This document shows positions 8,643 to 18,000 of a stretch of DNA of 47,288 nt, one piece after another. The notes under the pieces are model-generated. The model saw only the letters and a program-made list of their open reading frames with translations, ran no database searches and had not been told where the DNA came from. Origin of the DNA: Kribbella antibiotica (GTDB lineage Bacteria > Actinomycetota > Actinomycetes > Propionibacteriales > Kribbellaceae); assembly GCF_004349055.1 (NCBI RefSeq), contig NZ_SMKX01000059.1:1-47288 (forward strand). Reading direction: 5' to 3'. The position numbers were made by a program, and so were the translations under genes. Position 1 is the stretch's first letter. The number at the start of each line of letters is the position of its first letter.

Positions 8643-9845
8643 TCATGGGAGCTCCACCTGGTCCAACAACCCGGGCAGGGCGGCGACGAAGCTGTCGGCG
8701 TCAGCCTTGCTCAGGATGTACGGCGGCGCCAGCCGCAGCGCGTTCGGGATCGGGTTGTTGATGACGAAACCGGCCTCCAGCGCGAGCGCCGTGACCTGGT
8801 CCGACACCGGCTGGGTCAGCTCGATCGCGAGCAGCAGTCCACGACCGCGGACCCCGGCGATCAGCGGGTGGTCGAGGGCGATCAGCGACGACGCGAGATG
8901 GTTGCCGACGGCATTGACCTGGGCGAGCAGTCCGTCCCGCTCGATCACCGTCAGCACCGCGAGCCCGGCGATGGCCGCGATCGGGTTCCCACCGAACGTC
9001 GTACCGTGGTTGCCCGGCTGCAGTAGATCCGCGGCCGCCCCGAGGCCGATGCAGGCGCCGATCGGGATGCCTGCGCCGAGCCCCTTGGCCAGCGTCACGA
9101 TATCCGGCGTGATGCCCTCGGGCTGGAACGCGAACCACGTGCCGGTCCGGCCGACGCCGGTCTGGATCTCGTCGAGCCACAGCAGTGCGCCGTGCTGGGA
9201 GGTGATCCGCCGCGCCGCCTGCAGGTAGCCGTCCGGCGGCACGACGACGCCGTTCTCCCCCTGGATGGGTTCGAGAACCACCGCCGCCGTCTCGTCGTCG
9301 ACCGCGGCCGCGAGCGCGGCAGCATCGCCGTACGGGACGAAGGTGACGTCACCCGGCAGCGGTGCGAAGGCCTCCCGGTACGCCGGCTTCCAGGTCACCG
9401 CGAGGGCTCCCATCGTGCGGCCGTGGAAGGCGCCGATGGTGGAGACGATCTTGGTCCGGCCGGTCCGCCGGGTGATCTTGAAGGCCGCCTCGTTCGCCTC
9501 GGTGCCGGAGTTCGTGAAGAACACCTTGCCCGGGGCATCGAAGAGACCGAGCAGTTTCTCGGCCAGCGCGATCTGCGGTGCGGAGGCGAAGAAGTTCGAG
9601 ACGTGGCCGAGGGTGGCAAGCTGCGAGGTGACGGCCGAGACCACGAACGGGTGCGCGTGGCCGAGGCAGTTCACCGCGAGGCCGCCGAGCAGGTCGAGGT
9701 ACTTGTTGCCGTCGGCATCCCACAGGTAGGCGCCTTCGCCGCGGATCAGCACCCGCTTCGGCGCCCCGAACGTGTTCATCAACGCACCGGTGTAGCGCTC
9801 GGTCAGCGCAGCCTGCGTGCCGTCGACAGTGAGGAGCTCGGTCAT
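8643..9845 (-). CDS. argD: Acetylornithine aminotransferase
   Basis: This PLP-dependent class III aminotransferase converts N-acetylglutamate semialdehyde to N-acetylornithine. In the 400-residue protein the cofactor site is clear: TNSGTEANEAAFK at residues 111-123, LDEIQTGVGRTG at 224-235, and the Schiff-base lysine K254 in VTLAKGLGAG. The ATG overlaps the argB stop as ATGA. It is distinct from the second class III aminotransferase in this window (gabT at 44910-46232), which has a different genetic neighbourhood. Confidence 0.97.
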   Translation of the reverse strand: MTELLTVDGTQAALTERYTGALMNTFGAPKRVLIRGEGAYLWDADGNKYLDLLGGLAVNCLGHAHPFVVSAVTSQLATLGHVSNFFASAPQIALAEKLLGLFDAPGKVFFTNSGTEANEAAFKITRRTGRTKIVSTIGAFHGRTMGALAVTWKPAYREAFAPLPGDVTFVPYGDAAALAAAVDDETAAVVLEPIQGENGVVVPPDGYLQAARRITSQHGALLWLDEIQTGVGRTGTWFAFQPEGITPDIVTLAKGLGAGIPIGACIGLGAAADLLQPGNHGTTFGGNPIAAIAGLAVLTVIERDGLLAQVNAVGNHLASSLIALDHPLIAGVRGRGLLLAIELTQPVSDQVTALALEAGFVINNPIPNALRLAPPYILSKADADSFVAALPGLLDQVELP

Positions 9846-10723
9846 GAAGGGATCACCTGGGTTCCACTTCCGGCGTCGGTGAAGATTTCCAGCAGCAACG
9901 AGTGCGGGACGCGACCATCGATCACGGTCGCGCGAGAGACGCCGGACTGCACGGCGCGCAGGCAGGCCTCCATCTTGGGGACCATCCCGGAGGCGAGCGA
10001 CGGCAGCAGCTCGGCGAGCTCGGCCGCATCGATCTGGGTGATGATCTCGTCGCTCTCCGGCCAGTTGCGGTACAGGCCCGCAACATCGGTCAGTACGACG
10101 AGCTTCGAAGCGCCGAGGGCGACCGCGAGCGCAGAGGCAGCGGTGTCGGCGTTCACGTTGTGCGCCAGACCGTCCTCGTCCGGGGCGATCGTGGAGACGA
10201 CCGGGATCCGGCCGGCGTCAATCAGGTCGATCACGGCCTCCGGACGGACGTCGACGACGTCACCGACCAGACCGATGTCGACCGACTCACCGTCGATCAT
10301 CGCGCCGCGCCGCTCGGCCGTGAACAGACCGGCATCCTCACCGGACATGCCGACGGCGAACGGACCATGCGCGTTCAGCAGACCGACAAGTTCGCGACCG
10401 ACCTTGCCCACCAGGACCATGCCGACCACGTCCATGGTCTCGGGCGTAGTCACCCGGAGACCGCCGCGGAACTCGCTGTCGATCCCGAGCCGCTTCAGCA
10501 TGTCGCTGATCTGCGGTCCACCACCGTGAACCACGACGACCCGGACACCGCAGTGCCGCAGGAACACGATGTCGGAGGCGAACGCCTGCTTCAGCTCGTC
10601 GTCGACCATCGCGTTCCCGCCGTACTTCACGACGATCGTCTTGCCGTGGAACTCCTTCAGCCACGGCAACGCTTCAGTCAGTACGGCGGCCTTCTCGACC
10701 GCTGCTGCGTGAGTTGTCGTCAT
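9842..10723 (-). CDS. argB: Acetylglutamate kinase
   Basis: This amino-acid kinase phosphorylates N-acetylglutamate and is usually the arginine-inhibited step of the pathway. The 293-residue protein shows the phosphate-binding KYGGNAM near residues 29-35, VVVVHGGGPQI, and the C-terminal MVPKMEACLRAVQSGV. The start at 10723 overlaps the argJ stop as ATGA. A longer open frame continues upstream to 11356 inside argJ but is a shadow of that gene. Confidence 0.97.
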   Translation of the reverse strand: MTTTHAAAVEKAAVLTEALPWLKEFHGKTIVVKYGGNAMVDDELKQAFASDIVFLRHCGVRVVVVHGGGPQISDMLKRLGIDSEFRGGLRVTTPETMDVVGMVLVGKVGRELVGLLNAHGPFAVGMSGEDAGLFTAERRGAMIDGESVDIGLVGDVVDVRPEAVIDLIDAGRIPVVSTIAPDEDGLAHNVNADTAASALAVALGASKLVVLTDVAGLYRNWPESDEIITQIDAAELAELLPSLASGMVPKMEACLRAVQSGVSRATVIDGRVPHSLLLEIFTDAGSGTQVIPS

Positions 10724-11922
10724 GAGGAGTAGGCCGAGTTCTCTTCGACGTAGGCGTGCGAGAGGTCCGTGGTGAGGACGGTCGCGGACGCGGGGCCGGC
10801 GTGCAGGTCGATCACGACGTCGATCTCGAGGCCGCTGATATCGGCCTCGGAGCGGTCGACGCCCTTGCCGCCGGCGATGCAGATCGCGGCGCCGTTCAGG
10901 GTGATGTCGAGCAGCGCCGGGTCGAACGCGGTGGGTGCGTTGCCGACGGCCATCGCGATCCGGCCCCAGTTCGGGTCCGAGGCGAAGAAGGCGGTCTTGC
11001 AGAGGTTGTCCTGGGCCACGATCTTCGCGGCGGCCAGGGCCTCGGCCTCGGTCGCGGCGTTCTGCACGGTGATGCTGACGTGCTTGGTGACGCCCTCGGC
11101 ATCGGCCTGCAGTTGCTTGACGAGGTCGGCAGCGAGCGCAGTCAGGGCCGCTTCGAACTCGTCCGGGCTCACTGTGACGCCGGATGCCCCCGAGCTGAGG
11201 AGAAGCACGGTGTCGTTGGTCGACGTACCGCCGTCGACGTCGAGGCGGTTGAACGTCTTGCCGACCGCGTTCCGCAGAGCGTGGTCGAGATGCGGCTGAT
11301 CCAGTACGGCGTCGGTCGTGATGACGCTGAGCATCGTGGCCATGTTCGGTGCGCACATGCCGGCACCCTTGGCGAACCCGCCGATGCTCCAGCCGCCCGC
11401 GTGGGTCAGCGCGGCCTGCTTCGGCACGTTGTCGGTCGTCATGACCGCAGTGGCGGCGTCGAGACCGGCATCCGGACCATAGGCCAGCGCAGCGACTGCC
11501 TGGTCGATACCGCCGAGCACCTTGTCCATCGGAAGCCGCTCACCGATCAGACCGGTCGAGCAGACGCCGATCTCGGCCGCACCGACGTTGAGAACCTCAG
11601 CCAGCTTCTCTGCGGTCTTGTGCGTGTCCTGGAAGCCCTCTGGTCCGGTGCACGCGTTCGCACCGCCAGAGTTGAGCACTACTGCTTTGAGCTTGCCTGC
11701 GCTGAGCACCTGCTGTGACCACAGCACCGGTGCGGCCTTCACCTTGTTGGTGGTGAAGACGCCGGCGGCGACGTCATGCGGTCCTTCGTTGACGACGAGG
11801 GTCAGGTCGGGCTTGCCTGCTGGCTTGATCCCCGCAATCACCCCGGCCGCGCGGAAGCCGGCCGGCGCGGTCACTCCGGCGCTCCGATCGACTTGGGTGG
11901 CGGAGGTGACGGCGGCAGTCAT
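10720..11922 (-). CDS. argJ: Glutamate N-acetyltransferase / amino-acid acetyltransferase
   Basis: ArgJ moves the acetyl group from N-acetylornithine to glutamate, making the pathway cyclic; bifunctional members can also use acetyl-CoA. The 400-residue precursor is expected to cleave itself at the conserved MATML site (residues 194-198), exposing Thr196 as nucleophile of the beta chain; the surrounding KGAGMCAPNMATML is typical. No separate argA is seen in the window, but mono- versus bifunctionality cannot be decided from sequence. The ATG overlaps the argC stop as ATGA. Confidence 0.97.
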   Translation of the reverse strand: MTAAVTSATQVDRSAGVTAPAGFRAAGVIAGIKPAGKPDLTLVVNEGPHDVAAGVFTTNKVKAAPVLWSQQVLSAGKLKAVVLNSGGANACTGPEGFQDTHKTAEKLAEVLNVGAAEIGVCSTGLIGERLPMDKVLGGIDQAVAALAYGPDAGLDAATAVMTTDNVPKQAALTHAGGWSIGGFAKGAGMCAPNMATMLSVITTDAVLDQPHLDHALRNAVGKTFNRLDVDGGTSTNDTVLLLSSGASGVTVSPDEFEAALTALAADLVKQLQADAEGVTKHVSITVQNAATEAEALAAAKIVAQDNLCKTAFFASDPNWGRIAMAVGNAPTAFDPALLDITLNGAAICIAGGKGVDRSEADISGLEIDVVIDLHAGPASATVLTTDLSHAYVEENSAYSS

Positions 11923-12950
11923 GGCGCTACTCCTACTAGAGGCAGGGCCGTGGTCTCGTCGAGACCGAGGGCCAGGTTCATGCACTGCACGGCGCCGCCG
12001 GCAGTGCCCTTGGTGAGGTTGTCCATTGCGGCCACAACCACTAGGCGGCCGACGCGCTCGTCGAGAGTGACCTGCAACTGCACGGTGTTCGCACCGAGCG
12101 TGGCCTGGGTCTGCGGCCACTGGCCCTCGGGGAGCAGGTGGATGAACGGCTCGTCGCCATACGCGTCTTCGTAGGCCTTGCGGATCGTCGCCAGGTCGGT
12201 GCCTGCGGTGACCGGTGCGCTGCAGGTCGCGAGGATGCCCCGCGACATCGGCACCAGGACCGGGGTGAACGAGACGTTCACCGGACCATCGGCGTACGGG
12301 GTGAGGTTCTGCTCGATCTCCGGGGTGTGGCGGTGGGTGCCGCCGACGCCATACGCGGTGGCCGAGCCCATGATCTCCGAACCGAGCAGGTGTGCTTTCG
12401 GAGCCTTGCCGGCGCCGGATGTGCCGCTGACGGCGACCACGTTGAGCTGCGTCGCGTCGACGAGCCCACGCTGGACGGCGGGCAGCAGGGCGAGTGAGGA
12501 GACGGTCGGGTAGCAACCCGGTACGGCGACTCGGTGCGAACCGCGGAGCTTGTCCCGCTGACCGGGTAGCTCCGGGAGCCCGTACGGCCACGAGCCTGCA
12601 TACTCACCGCCGTAGAACTCCACCCACGCCTCGGCCTCGGTCAGCCGGAAGTCCGCGCCGCAGTCGATCACGGTGACGTCCTCGCCGAGCTGCTCGGCGA
12701 GTCCGGCGGACTGTCCATGCGGCAACGCCAGGAACACCACGTCGTGACCGGCAAGTTGCTCCGCCGAGGTCTCGACCAGGATGCGCCCGGCCAGCGGCAC
12801 GAGATGCGGGTGATGCGCTCCGAGCGCCGTACCGGCGTTCCCGCCGGCGGTGAGGGCACCGATCTCCACCGCCGGATGCGAACTCAGCAACCGCAGCAGC
12901 TCGCCCCCCGCATAGCCACTGGCTCCGGCCACCGCCACCTTCACGCTCAT
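11919..12950 (-). CDS. argC: N-acetyl-gamma-glutamyl-phosphate reductase
   Basis: First gene of the arginine operon, reducing N-acetylglutamyl phosphate to the semialdehyde with NADPH. The 343-residue protein has the Rossmann motif GASGYAGGELLR at residues 9-20 and the catalytic-cysteine segment VAVPGCYPTVS. I place the start at the ATG at 12950, which gives the normal N-terminus (MSVKVAVAG). There is no Shine-Dalgarno sequence: a sigma-A-like promoter ends 7 nt before the ATG, so the mRNA is probably leaderless. Longer starts up to 13016 would run through that promoter. Confidence 0.96.
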   Translation of the reverse strand: MSVKVAVAGASGYAGGELLRLLSSHPAVEIGALTAGGNAGTALGAHHPHLVPLAGRILVETSAEQLAGHDVVFLALPHGQSAGLAEQLGEDVTVIDCGADFRLTEAEAWVEFYGGEYAGSWPYGLPELPGQRDKLRGSHRVAVPGCYPTVSSLALLPAVQRGLVDATQLNVVAVSGTSGAGKAPKAHLLGSEIMGSATAYGVGGTHRHTPEIEQNLTPYADGPVNVSFTPVLVPMSRGILATCSAPVTAGTDLATIRKAYEDAYGDEPFIHLLPEGQWPQTQATLGANTVQLQVTLDERVGRLVVVAAMDNLTKGTAGGAVQCMNLALGLDETTALPLVGVAP

Positions 12951-13000
12951 ATGAATGAGTATGCCATGCCATGGAAAAATATCCAAGGAATACTCACCCG
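12951..13000 (-). promoter_or_regulatory. argC promoter with candidate ArgR operator
   Basis: On the minus strand, TTGGAT (12981-12986) and CATACT (12958-12963) are spaced by 17 nt, and CATACT ends 7 nt before the argC ATG, predicting a leaderless transcript. A 7-bp inverted repeat (TGAGTAT at 12956-12962, ATACTCA at 12990-12996) overlaps the -10 box and flanks the -35 box, and the surrounding DNA is unusually AT-rich with TGAAT-like half-sites. This is where ArgR would be expected to bind; the assignment is by position and base composition. Confidence 0.55.
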
Positions 13001-13054
13001 CTTCAGGTAGAAGCACTCAGGCGCCGCGGGGGTCTTGAGCCCGAGGCTGAGGGC

Positions 13055-13231
13055 ATGAAGAACGGTGTGTACGTCGGCTTGGTCGTGCTCGGGGTGTTGG
13101 CGGTGATCGCTCTGGGCGCCGATGAGCGGCCGGAGCCGAAGGTCGGCAATCCGGTGGTGTTCGCGGCGCTGGCGTATGTGCCCTGCGTCCTCCTCGGTGG
13201 GCTCGCGGTATTCCAAGGGCGGTCCTGCTGA
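13055..13231 (+). CDS. Small two-segment membrane protein
   Basis: This 58-residue hydrophobic protein has two predicted membrane segments (about residues 4-20 and 33-53) joined by a short charged loop (GADERPEPKVGN). I recognise no family. The ATG at 13055 follows a GAGG about 6 nt upstream. Its stop shares one base with the ATG of the next membrane gene (TGATG), so the two small proteins are probably made together and may form a complex. The open frame extends upstream to 12971, but that part overlaps the argC promoter region and lacks a ribosome site. Confidence 0.55.
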   Translation: MKNGVYVGLVVLGVLAVIALGADERPEPKVGNPVVFAALAYVPCVLLGGLAVFQGRSC

Positions 13232-13551
13232 TGACGAACGGCTATGTAGTGCTCCTCGGGTGGAACCTGATCGGTGCCATCGCGGGCTTCAGCTTCCTGA
13301 CGTCCGAGCACGGGCGGCGGTACGGACATCCCGCGCAGGTTCTCCTCGACGCCGGCCCGTGGGTCGCGCTCGGTGGGCTGGTCGGGGTTGGCTTGGTAGC
13401 ACTCCTCCATCGCACCAGCATTCCGCCGGTGCTCTGCGGCACGCTTGCGTACGCCGGAGCTGTACTGGTGACGCTGCTCTCGCTGATGGCGTTTGCCATC
13501 TATCAGTGGCGCCATGTCACATATGGCGGGGCTGTCGTGTCGGAGTGGTAG
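13231..13551 (+). CDS. Small polytopic membrane protein
   Basis: This 106-residue protein has three hydrophobic segments (about residues 4-24, 43-59 and 67-91) separated by short polar loops. No family is recognised. It is translationally coupled to the 58-residue membrane protein upstream and ends 26 nt before the ECF41 sigma gene. Its 3' end contains the TGTCACA box that may drive that sigma gene. The coupling and the predicted topology support a real gene, but the function is unknown. Confidence 0.6.
   Translation: MTNGYVVLLGWNLIGAIAGFSFLTSEHGRRYGHPAQVLLDAGPWVALGGLVGVGLVALLHRTSIPPVLCGTLAYAGAVLVTLLSLMAFAIYQWRHVTYGGAVVSEW
13515..13541 (+). promoter_or_regulatory. Candidate ECF41-type promoter of the sigma gene
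   Basis: TGTCACA at 13515-13521 matches the -35 motif reported for ECF41-controlled promoters (TGTCACA with a CGTC-like -10). CGTG/TGTC sequences follow at 13536-13541, a somewhat short or imperfect -10. It lies inside the 3' end of the membrane gene and about 40 nt before the sigma-factor ATG, suggesting autoregulation. The -10 match is imperfect, so the call is tentative. Confidence 0.45.
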
Positions 13552-13577
13552 GACAGGGCTGTCGAGAGGTGGGTGGA

Positions 13578-14456
13578 ATGGCGGACGAGGCGCTGGCGCG
13601 GGAGTTCGACGAGCATCGGGCGGTGCTGCTGGGGGCGGCGTACCGGGTGGTGGGGAGTGCCAGTGACGCCGAGGACATCGTGCAGGAGGCTTGGCTGCGG
13701 TGGGCTGGGGTTGCGCATGAGGAGGTGCGGGATGTGCGGGCTTACCTCATCCGCATCACTACGCGTCTCGCTCTGAACCGGCTGCGGCAGCAGAAGGCTC
13801 GACGGGAGCAGTACGTCGGGCCCTGGCTGCCGGAACCGATCGTCGAGTGCGAGGGGCCCGAGGCGGCGGTTGAGCTGGCTGACTCGGTCAGTATGGCGAT
13901 GCTCGTCGTACTGGAGACGCTGTCACCGCTCGAGCGCGCGACGTTTGTCCTGCGTGAGGTGTTCGACCTGCCGTACGACGAGATCGCGGAAACGCTCGGT
14001 CGTTCGGAGGCGGCGGTTCGGCAGCTCGCACACCGGGCCCGTGGGCACGTGCATGCGCGGCAGCCGCGGCATCGGGTGGACAAGGCGCGGCACAGCGAGC
14101 TGACCATGCAGTTCATAGCAGCGGCCGGCACCGGTGACCTCGCTCAGGTGGTCGCACTGCTGGCACCGGACGCCGTACTGATCAGTGATGGCGGCGGGAA
14201 GAAGACTGCGGCGCTGCGGCCGATCTATGGCCCCGAGAAGATCGCTCGCTGGCTGTTCGGCGTCATGAGCTCCAACCCGGGCTTCGAGCTCGTCACAGCT
14301 GCTCTGAACGGCGAGCTGGCACTGGTCGCGTACTTCGGCGACGAGCCGGACACAGTCGCCTTCCTGCAGACGTCCGGCGAACTCATCACCGAGCTCTATC
14401 TGATCCGCAACCCCGACAAGCTCACGACGGTTCCGGCGCGGCACGCCTTAGAATAA
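13578..14456 (+). CDS. ECF41-family sigma factor with SnoaL-like C-terminal domain
   Basis: This 292-residue sigma factor has region 2 (about residues 8-75), the linker motif WLPEP at 83-87, region 4 (about 110-160) and a fused SnoaL-like C-terminal domain (about 175-285). The C-terminal motifs DGGGK (204-208) and NPDKL (278-282) are the hallmarks of the ECF41 group, where the fused domain replaces an anti-sigma factor and both restrains and assists the sigma domain. ECF41 genes are normally next to one COE gene (carboxymuconolactone decarboxylase, oxidoreductase or epimerase), which is their main target; none is adjacent here. Confidence 0.93.
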   Translation: MADEALAREFDEHRAVLLGAAYRVVGSASDAEDIVQEAWLRWAGVAHEEVRDVRAYLIRITTRLALNRLRQQKARREQYVGPWLPEPIVECEGPEAAVELADSVSMAMLVVLETLSPLERATFVLREVFDLPYDEIAETLGRSEAAVRQLAHRARGHVHARQPRHRVDKARHSELTMQFIAAAGTGDLAQVVALLAPDAVLISDGGGKKTAALRPIYGPEKIARWLFGVMSSNPGFELVTAALNGELALVAYFGDEPDTVAFLQTSGELITELYLIRNPDKLTTVPARHALE

Positions 14457-14484
14457 ACGCAACTGTGTCGCACTTGGAGGTGCT

Positions 14485-15003
14485 GTGAAGTACGTGGTGG
14501 TGGACTCCGACGACGCGCTCGATCCGGCGGTGCGAGCCGATCTGCTCGACACGTGGGTTGCAGCAACCGACGCGGGTGGCGCAGTCGGCTTCACGGCACC
14601 GGCTCCGGTGGAGCAGGTCGCACTAACTCTCGACGAGGCTCTTGGCCGAGTGGCTGCCGGACTCGACCTGCTGGGCGTGCTGCATGACGGCGAGCGGTAC
14701 GCCGGGATGGGGATCCTGGCGAGCCGTAGCGGCGGCCTGCATTCGCACTGGCGGACTGTGCTGCGGGTGATGGTCCACCCGAAGCACCAGGGCAGTGGGG
14801 CCGGACGGGTCCTGATGGAGGGGTTGCGCGGCTCAGCGGTCGACCTGGGTCTGCAGCAACTGCAGCTCACCATCCGCGACGGGCTGGGGCTCGAGAACTT
14901 CTACCAGCCTCTCGGCTACCGCGTCGTCGGCCGCCACCCCCGAGCCATCCGCCTCTCCGACACCGACTACCGCGACGAGGTCATGCTCGTCCGCGACCTC
15001 TAG
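14485..15003 (+). CDS. GNAT-family N-acetyltransferase
   Basis: This 172-residue protein has the acetyl-CoA binding motif A of GNAT enzymes at about residues 92-110 (VMVHPKHQGSGAGRVLME) and the FYQPLGYRVVGRHPR beta-bulge region near 135-150. It starts at a GTG at 14485 with GGAGG 6 nt upstream, 28 nt after the sigma gene, so co-transcription with it is likely. The acetylated substrate cannot be deduced. It converges on the large surface-protein gene, whose stop lies 14 nt away. Confidence 0.85.
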   Translation: MKYVVVDSDDALDPAVRADLLDTWVAATDAGGAVGFTAPAPVEQVALTLDEALGRVAAGLDLLGVLHDGERYAGMGILASRSGGLHSHWRTVLRVMVHPKHQGSGAGRVLMEGLRGSAVDLGLQQLQLTIRDGLGLENFYQPLGYRVVGRHPRAIRLSDTDYRDEVMLVRDL

Positions 15004-15017
15004 GCCGGACCTGTAGG

Positions 15018-18000
15018 TCAGCGGCGGGAGCGGACCAGGGCTAGAAGCGTCGCGCCCAGCGCGGTCAGGAGTGAGCCCAGCGTCAGCAGGAGCTGGGGCG
15101 GTCCTCCTGTTTCGGGGAGCTCGGTCTGGCTTACCAGGCGCAGGGCTGGGCCGGGGTCCGCAGCGATGGTGAAGCGGACTGGGGCTGCGACCGGCGCGGC
15201 GCCGGCGCTCGCGTGTTCGTAGGTGAGTTTGGCGGTGCCAGTGAAGCCCTTGGCCGGGCTGAGGCGGATGGTGCCGTCGGGGGTGACTGTCCAGGTGCCG
15301 GCTGGGGTGGTCGCGGTGCGGGTGCAGGTGGCTGGGTCTACTCGGAGGCAGATGGGCCCGGAGCCGCCGGTGTCATTGAGGGACGGGTTCACGGCGACCA
15401 CTCCCCCGGGTGTACCGGTGGCACTGTCTGCTGAGGCTTGTGCAGGACGGGGTGCGTCGACGGTGACATCGAGTAGGGCGCTGGCCGTCGTACCGTTCGC
15501 GTCGGCGACTCGGTAAGCGAGGGATCGCGTAGAGCCGATGAAGTCCTTGACCGGGGTGAAGGTGATGACACCGTCCGGGCCGACCGCGAAGACACCCTCG
15601 TTGGCCACGGTGACGGTCTTCTTGTCCTTCTCATCACCCGGGTCACGCAGTACGACGCTCGCCGGGGCCAGCGGCGCTGACGGATCACCAGGCCGGTCGT
15701 TGCTCAGCACCTCGACACCGACCGCAGTGTCGTAACCAGTCCGCGCACTGTCGTCGCGGACCACCGGCAGGACCGGAGCGACCATCACGCTCAGCGTGGC
15801 GCGGGCGCGGTTCCGGTTGCTGTCCTTCACCTCGTAGCCCACCGGCCGCGTGCTCCCGGTGAAGCGCGCCTCCGGAGTGAACGTGACCTTGCCGTCAGCA
15901 ACGACGTACTCGCCCTGCCCGGCCACTGTGACCTGCTTGACCAGTACGGCGTCCGGACCGATCAGCAGCAGAGTGTCCGCGTCGAGCGTCGCCCCCGGCC
16001 CCGGTACGTCGTTGGCGATCGGGTCGATGACCACTGGCAGGTGCTGCTTCGTACGAGCCTGGTCCGCGTGAGCCACCGGCCGCGACTGGACGGTGATCGA
16101 CACAGTCGCCGTACCGGTCGTTCCGTTGCCGTCGACCACCTGGTAGCCGACCGGAACCGTCGTACCGACGAATCCGCCGGCCGGAGCGAACCTCACTCCA
16201 CCTGACGGCTGCACTGTGAACAGCCCCTGGCCCTCCACCTCGAGCATCGGCAGCAGGTCACCAGACGCCGGGTCCATCAGCTGCACAGCACCCAGCGGCG
16301 CTGACGCATCCCCGGGCTTGTCGTTCGCCAGCACCGGCACAGTCAGCACAGTGTCGTACGGCGTCGTCGCCGCATCGTCGTTGGCGACCGGAGTCACCGG
16401 GGTGACCGTCACCGTCATCGTCGACATCGCCTGGTTGCCGCTGGAGTCCTTGACCCGATACGTGATCGACAGCACGCCACGGAACGCCGGTACCGGATCT
16501 ACTGCGACCCGGCCGGTCGTCTGGTTGACCGTCACGATCCCCTGGCCGGTCAGCGCCGCAGTGCGAACCCAGCTGCGTGTAGTGACCGAGTAGACCTCGA
16601 CCGAATCCTTCTCCAGCTCCGCGCCAGTCCCGGCACTGTCGTTGTCGAGCGGCTCCAGGGCCAGCGTGACGTTCTGCTTCGTCATCACCGCATCCGGCAC
16701 CGCCTCGGGTCCCTTGCCTACCGTGAGGAACAGCAAGCCTTCCGCCGTGGTCCCGTTGTCGTCAGCGATCCGGTACGTCGCAGGTGTCGTCACCCCCTGG
16801 AAGTCCTTCACCGGGGTGAACGTGATCGCTCCGTCGGCCGTGACGGCGTACGTGCCCTCACCAGCCTGAGTGAACGTCTTCCCGAACCCATCCGCGGTCT
16901 TCAACACGACAGAAGCCGGAACCAGCGGCGCTGTCGGATCACCTGGTTTGTCATTGGCCAGTACGTCGACAGTGGTCGGCTGGTTGAACGGGGTGATTGT
17001 GGAGTCGTCCAGTGCGACCGGCCAGATCGGTGTGACCGTCATGGTCAACCTAGAGACGGCAGTCGTGCCGTTGGAGTCCGCAACGCGATAAGTCATCGGT
17101 GTGGCAGTGCCATGGAAGGCCGGGAGCGGATCGAAGACCACCGTGCCAGTCGGCTGCACGGTGTACGTGCCCTGCTTGGGGACGGTCACGGTCTTCGCAT
17201 AAACATGCACCGCCTTCGCGCGGCCCTCCGGCCCCAGCAGCTCCACTGTCGCCGGATCGAGCTTCGCATCGGTGCCTGGAATGTCGTTGGACAGCAGGTT
17301 CACCGTCACCGCGATGTCCTGCAGCGTCGACGCGCGGTCCGCCACCGCGACCGGCGGGAAGCCGACGGTGATCATCAGCTTGGCCGTCGTCAGCGTCCCG
17401 TTCAGGTCGCCGACCTGGTAGCTCAGCGGCGTCCCCGGCCCGCGGAAGTTCGCGCCCGGGTCGTAGCTGACAGCTCCGCCGGTCGCGGTGTAGACGCCTT
17501 CGTTCGGGATGCTGGCTGTTGCCTTCAGCAACCCATCGGCCGGATCGGCGAGCAGCAGACTGGTCGGCAGCAGCGGCGCGGTCGGGTCGCCGGGCTTGTC
17601 GTTCGCGAGAACCTTGACCGTGACCGGCTTGTCGAACGGTGTCCGCGCCGCGTCATCGGCTGCCACCGGAGTCACCGGCGTGACCGTCACTGCGATCGTC
17701 GACCGCGTCACCTGGTCGAACCAGTCCATCACCCGATAGGTCAGCGCAGTCGCCGCACCGGTGAAGCCTGGCAGCGGATCGACCGTGATCGTGCCGTCCG
17801 GATTCACCTGGTAGGCAGCCTGCCCCGGAACCTTCACCAGCTTCTTCATCGACCCGTCGGCCGGGTCCAGCACCGCCACGCTGAGCGGATCCAGCCCAGT
17901 GCCCCGGCCGGCGCTGTCGTTCGCCAGCGGCTCTACCTCGAACGGGACGTTCTGCTTGCCCGTCGCAGTGTCCGGCTTCGCGGTCGGCGCGGGCGGCTTC

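Noticed and set aside
15008..15019. 12-bp palindrome GACCTGTAGGTC between the GNAT and surface-protein stops as a terminator
   Set aside because: Only five pairs with a 2-nt loop; too short to be a credible RNA hairpin.
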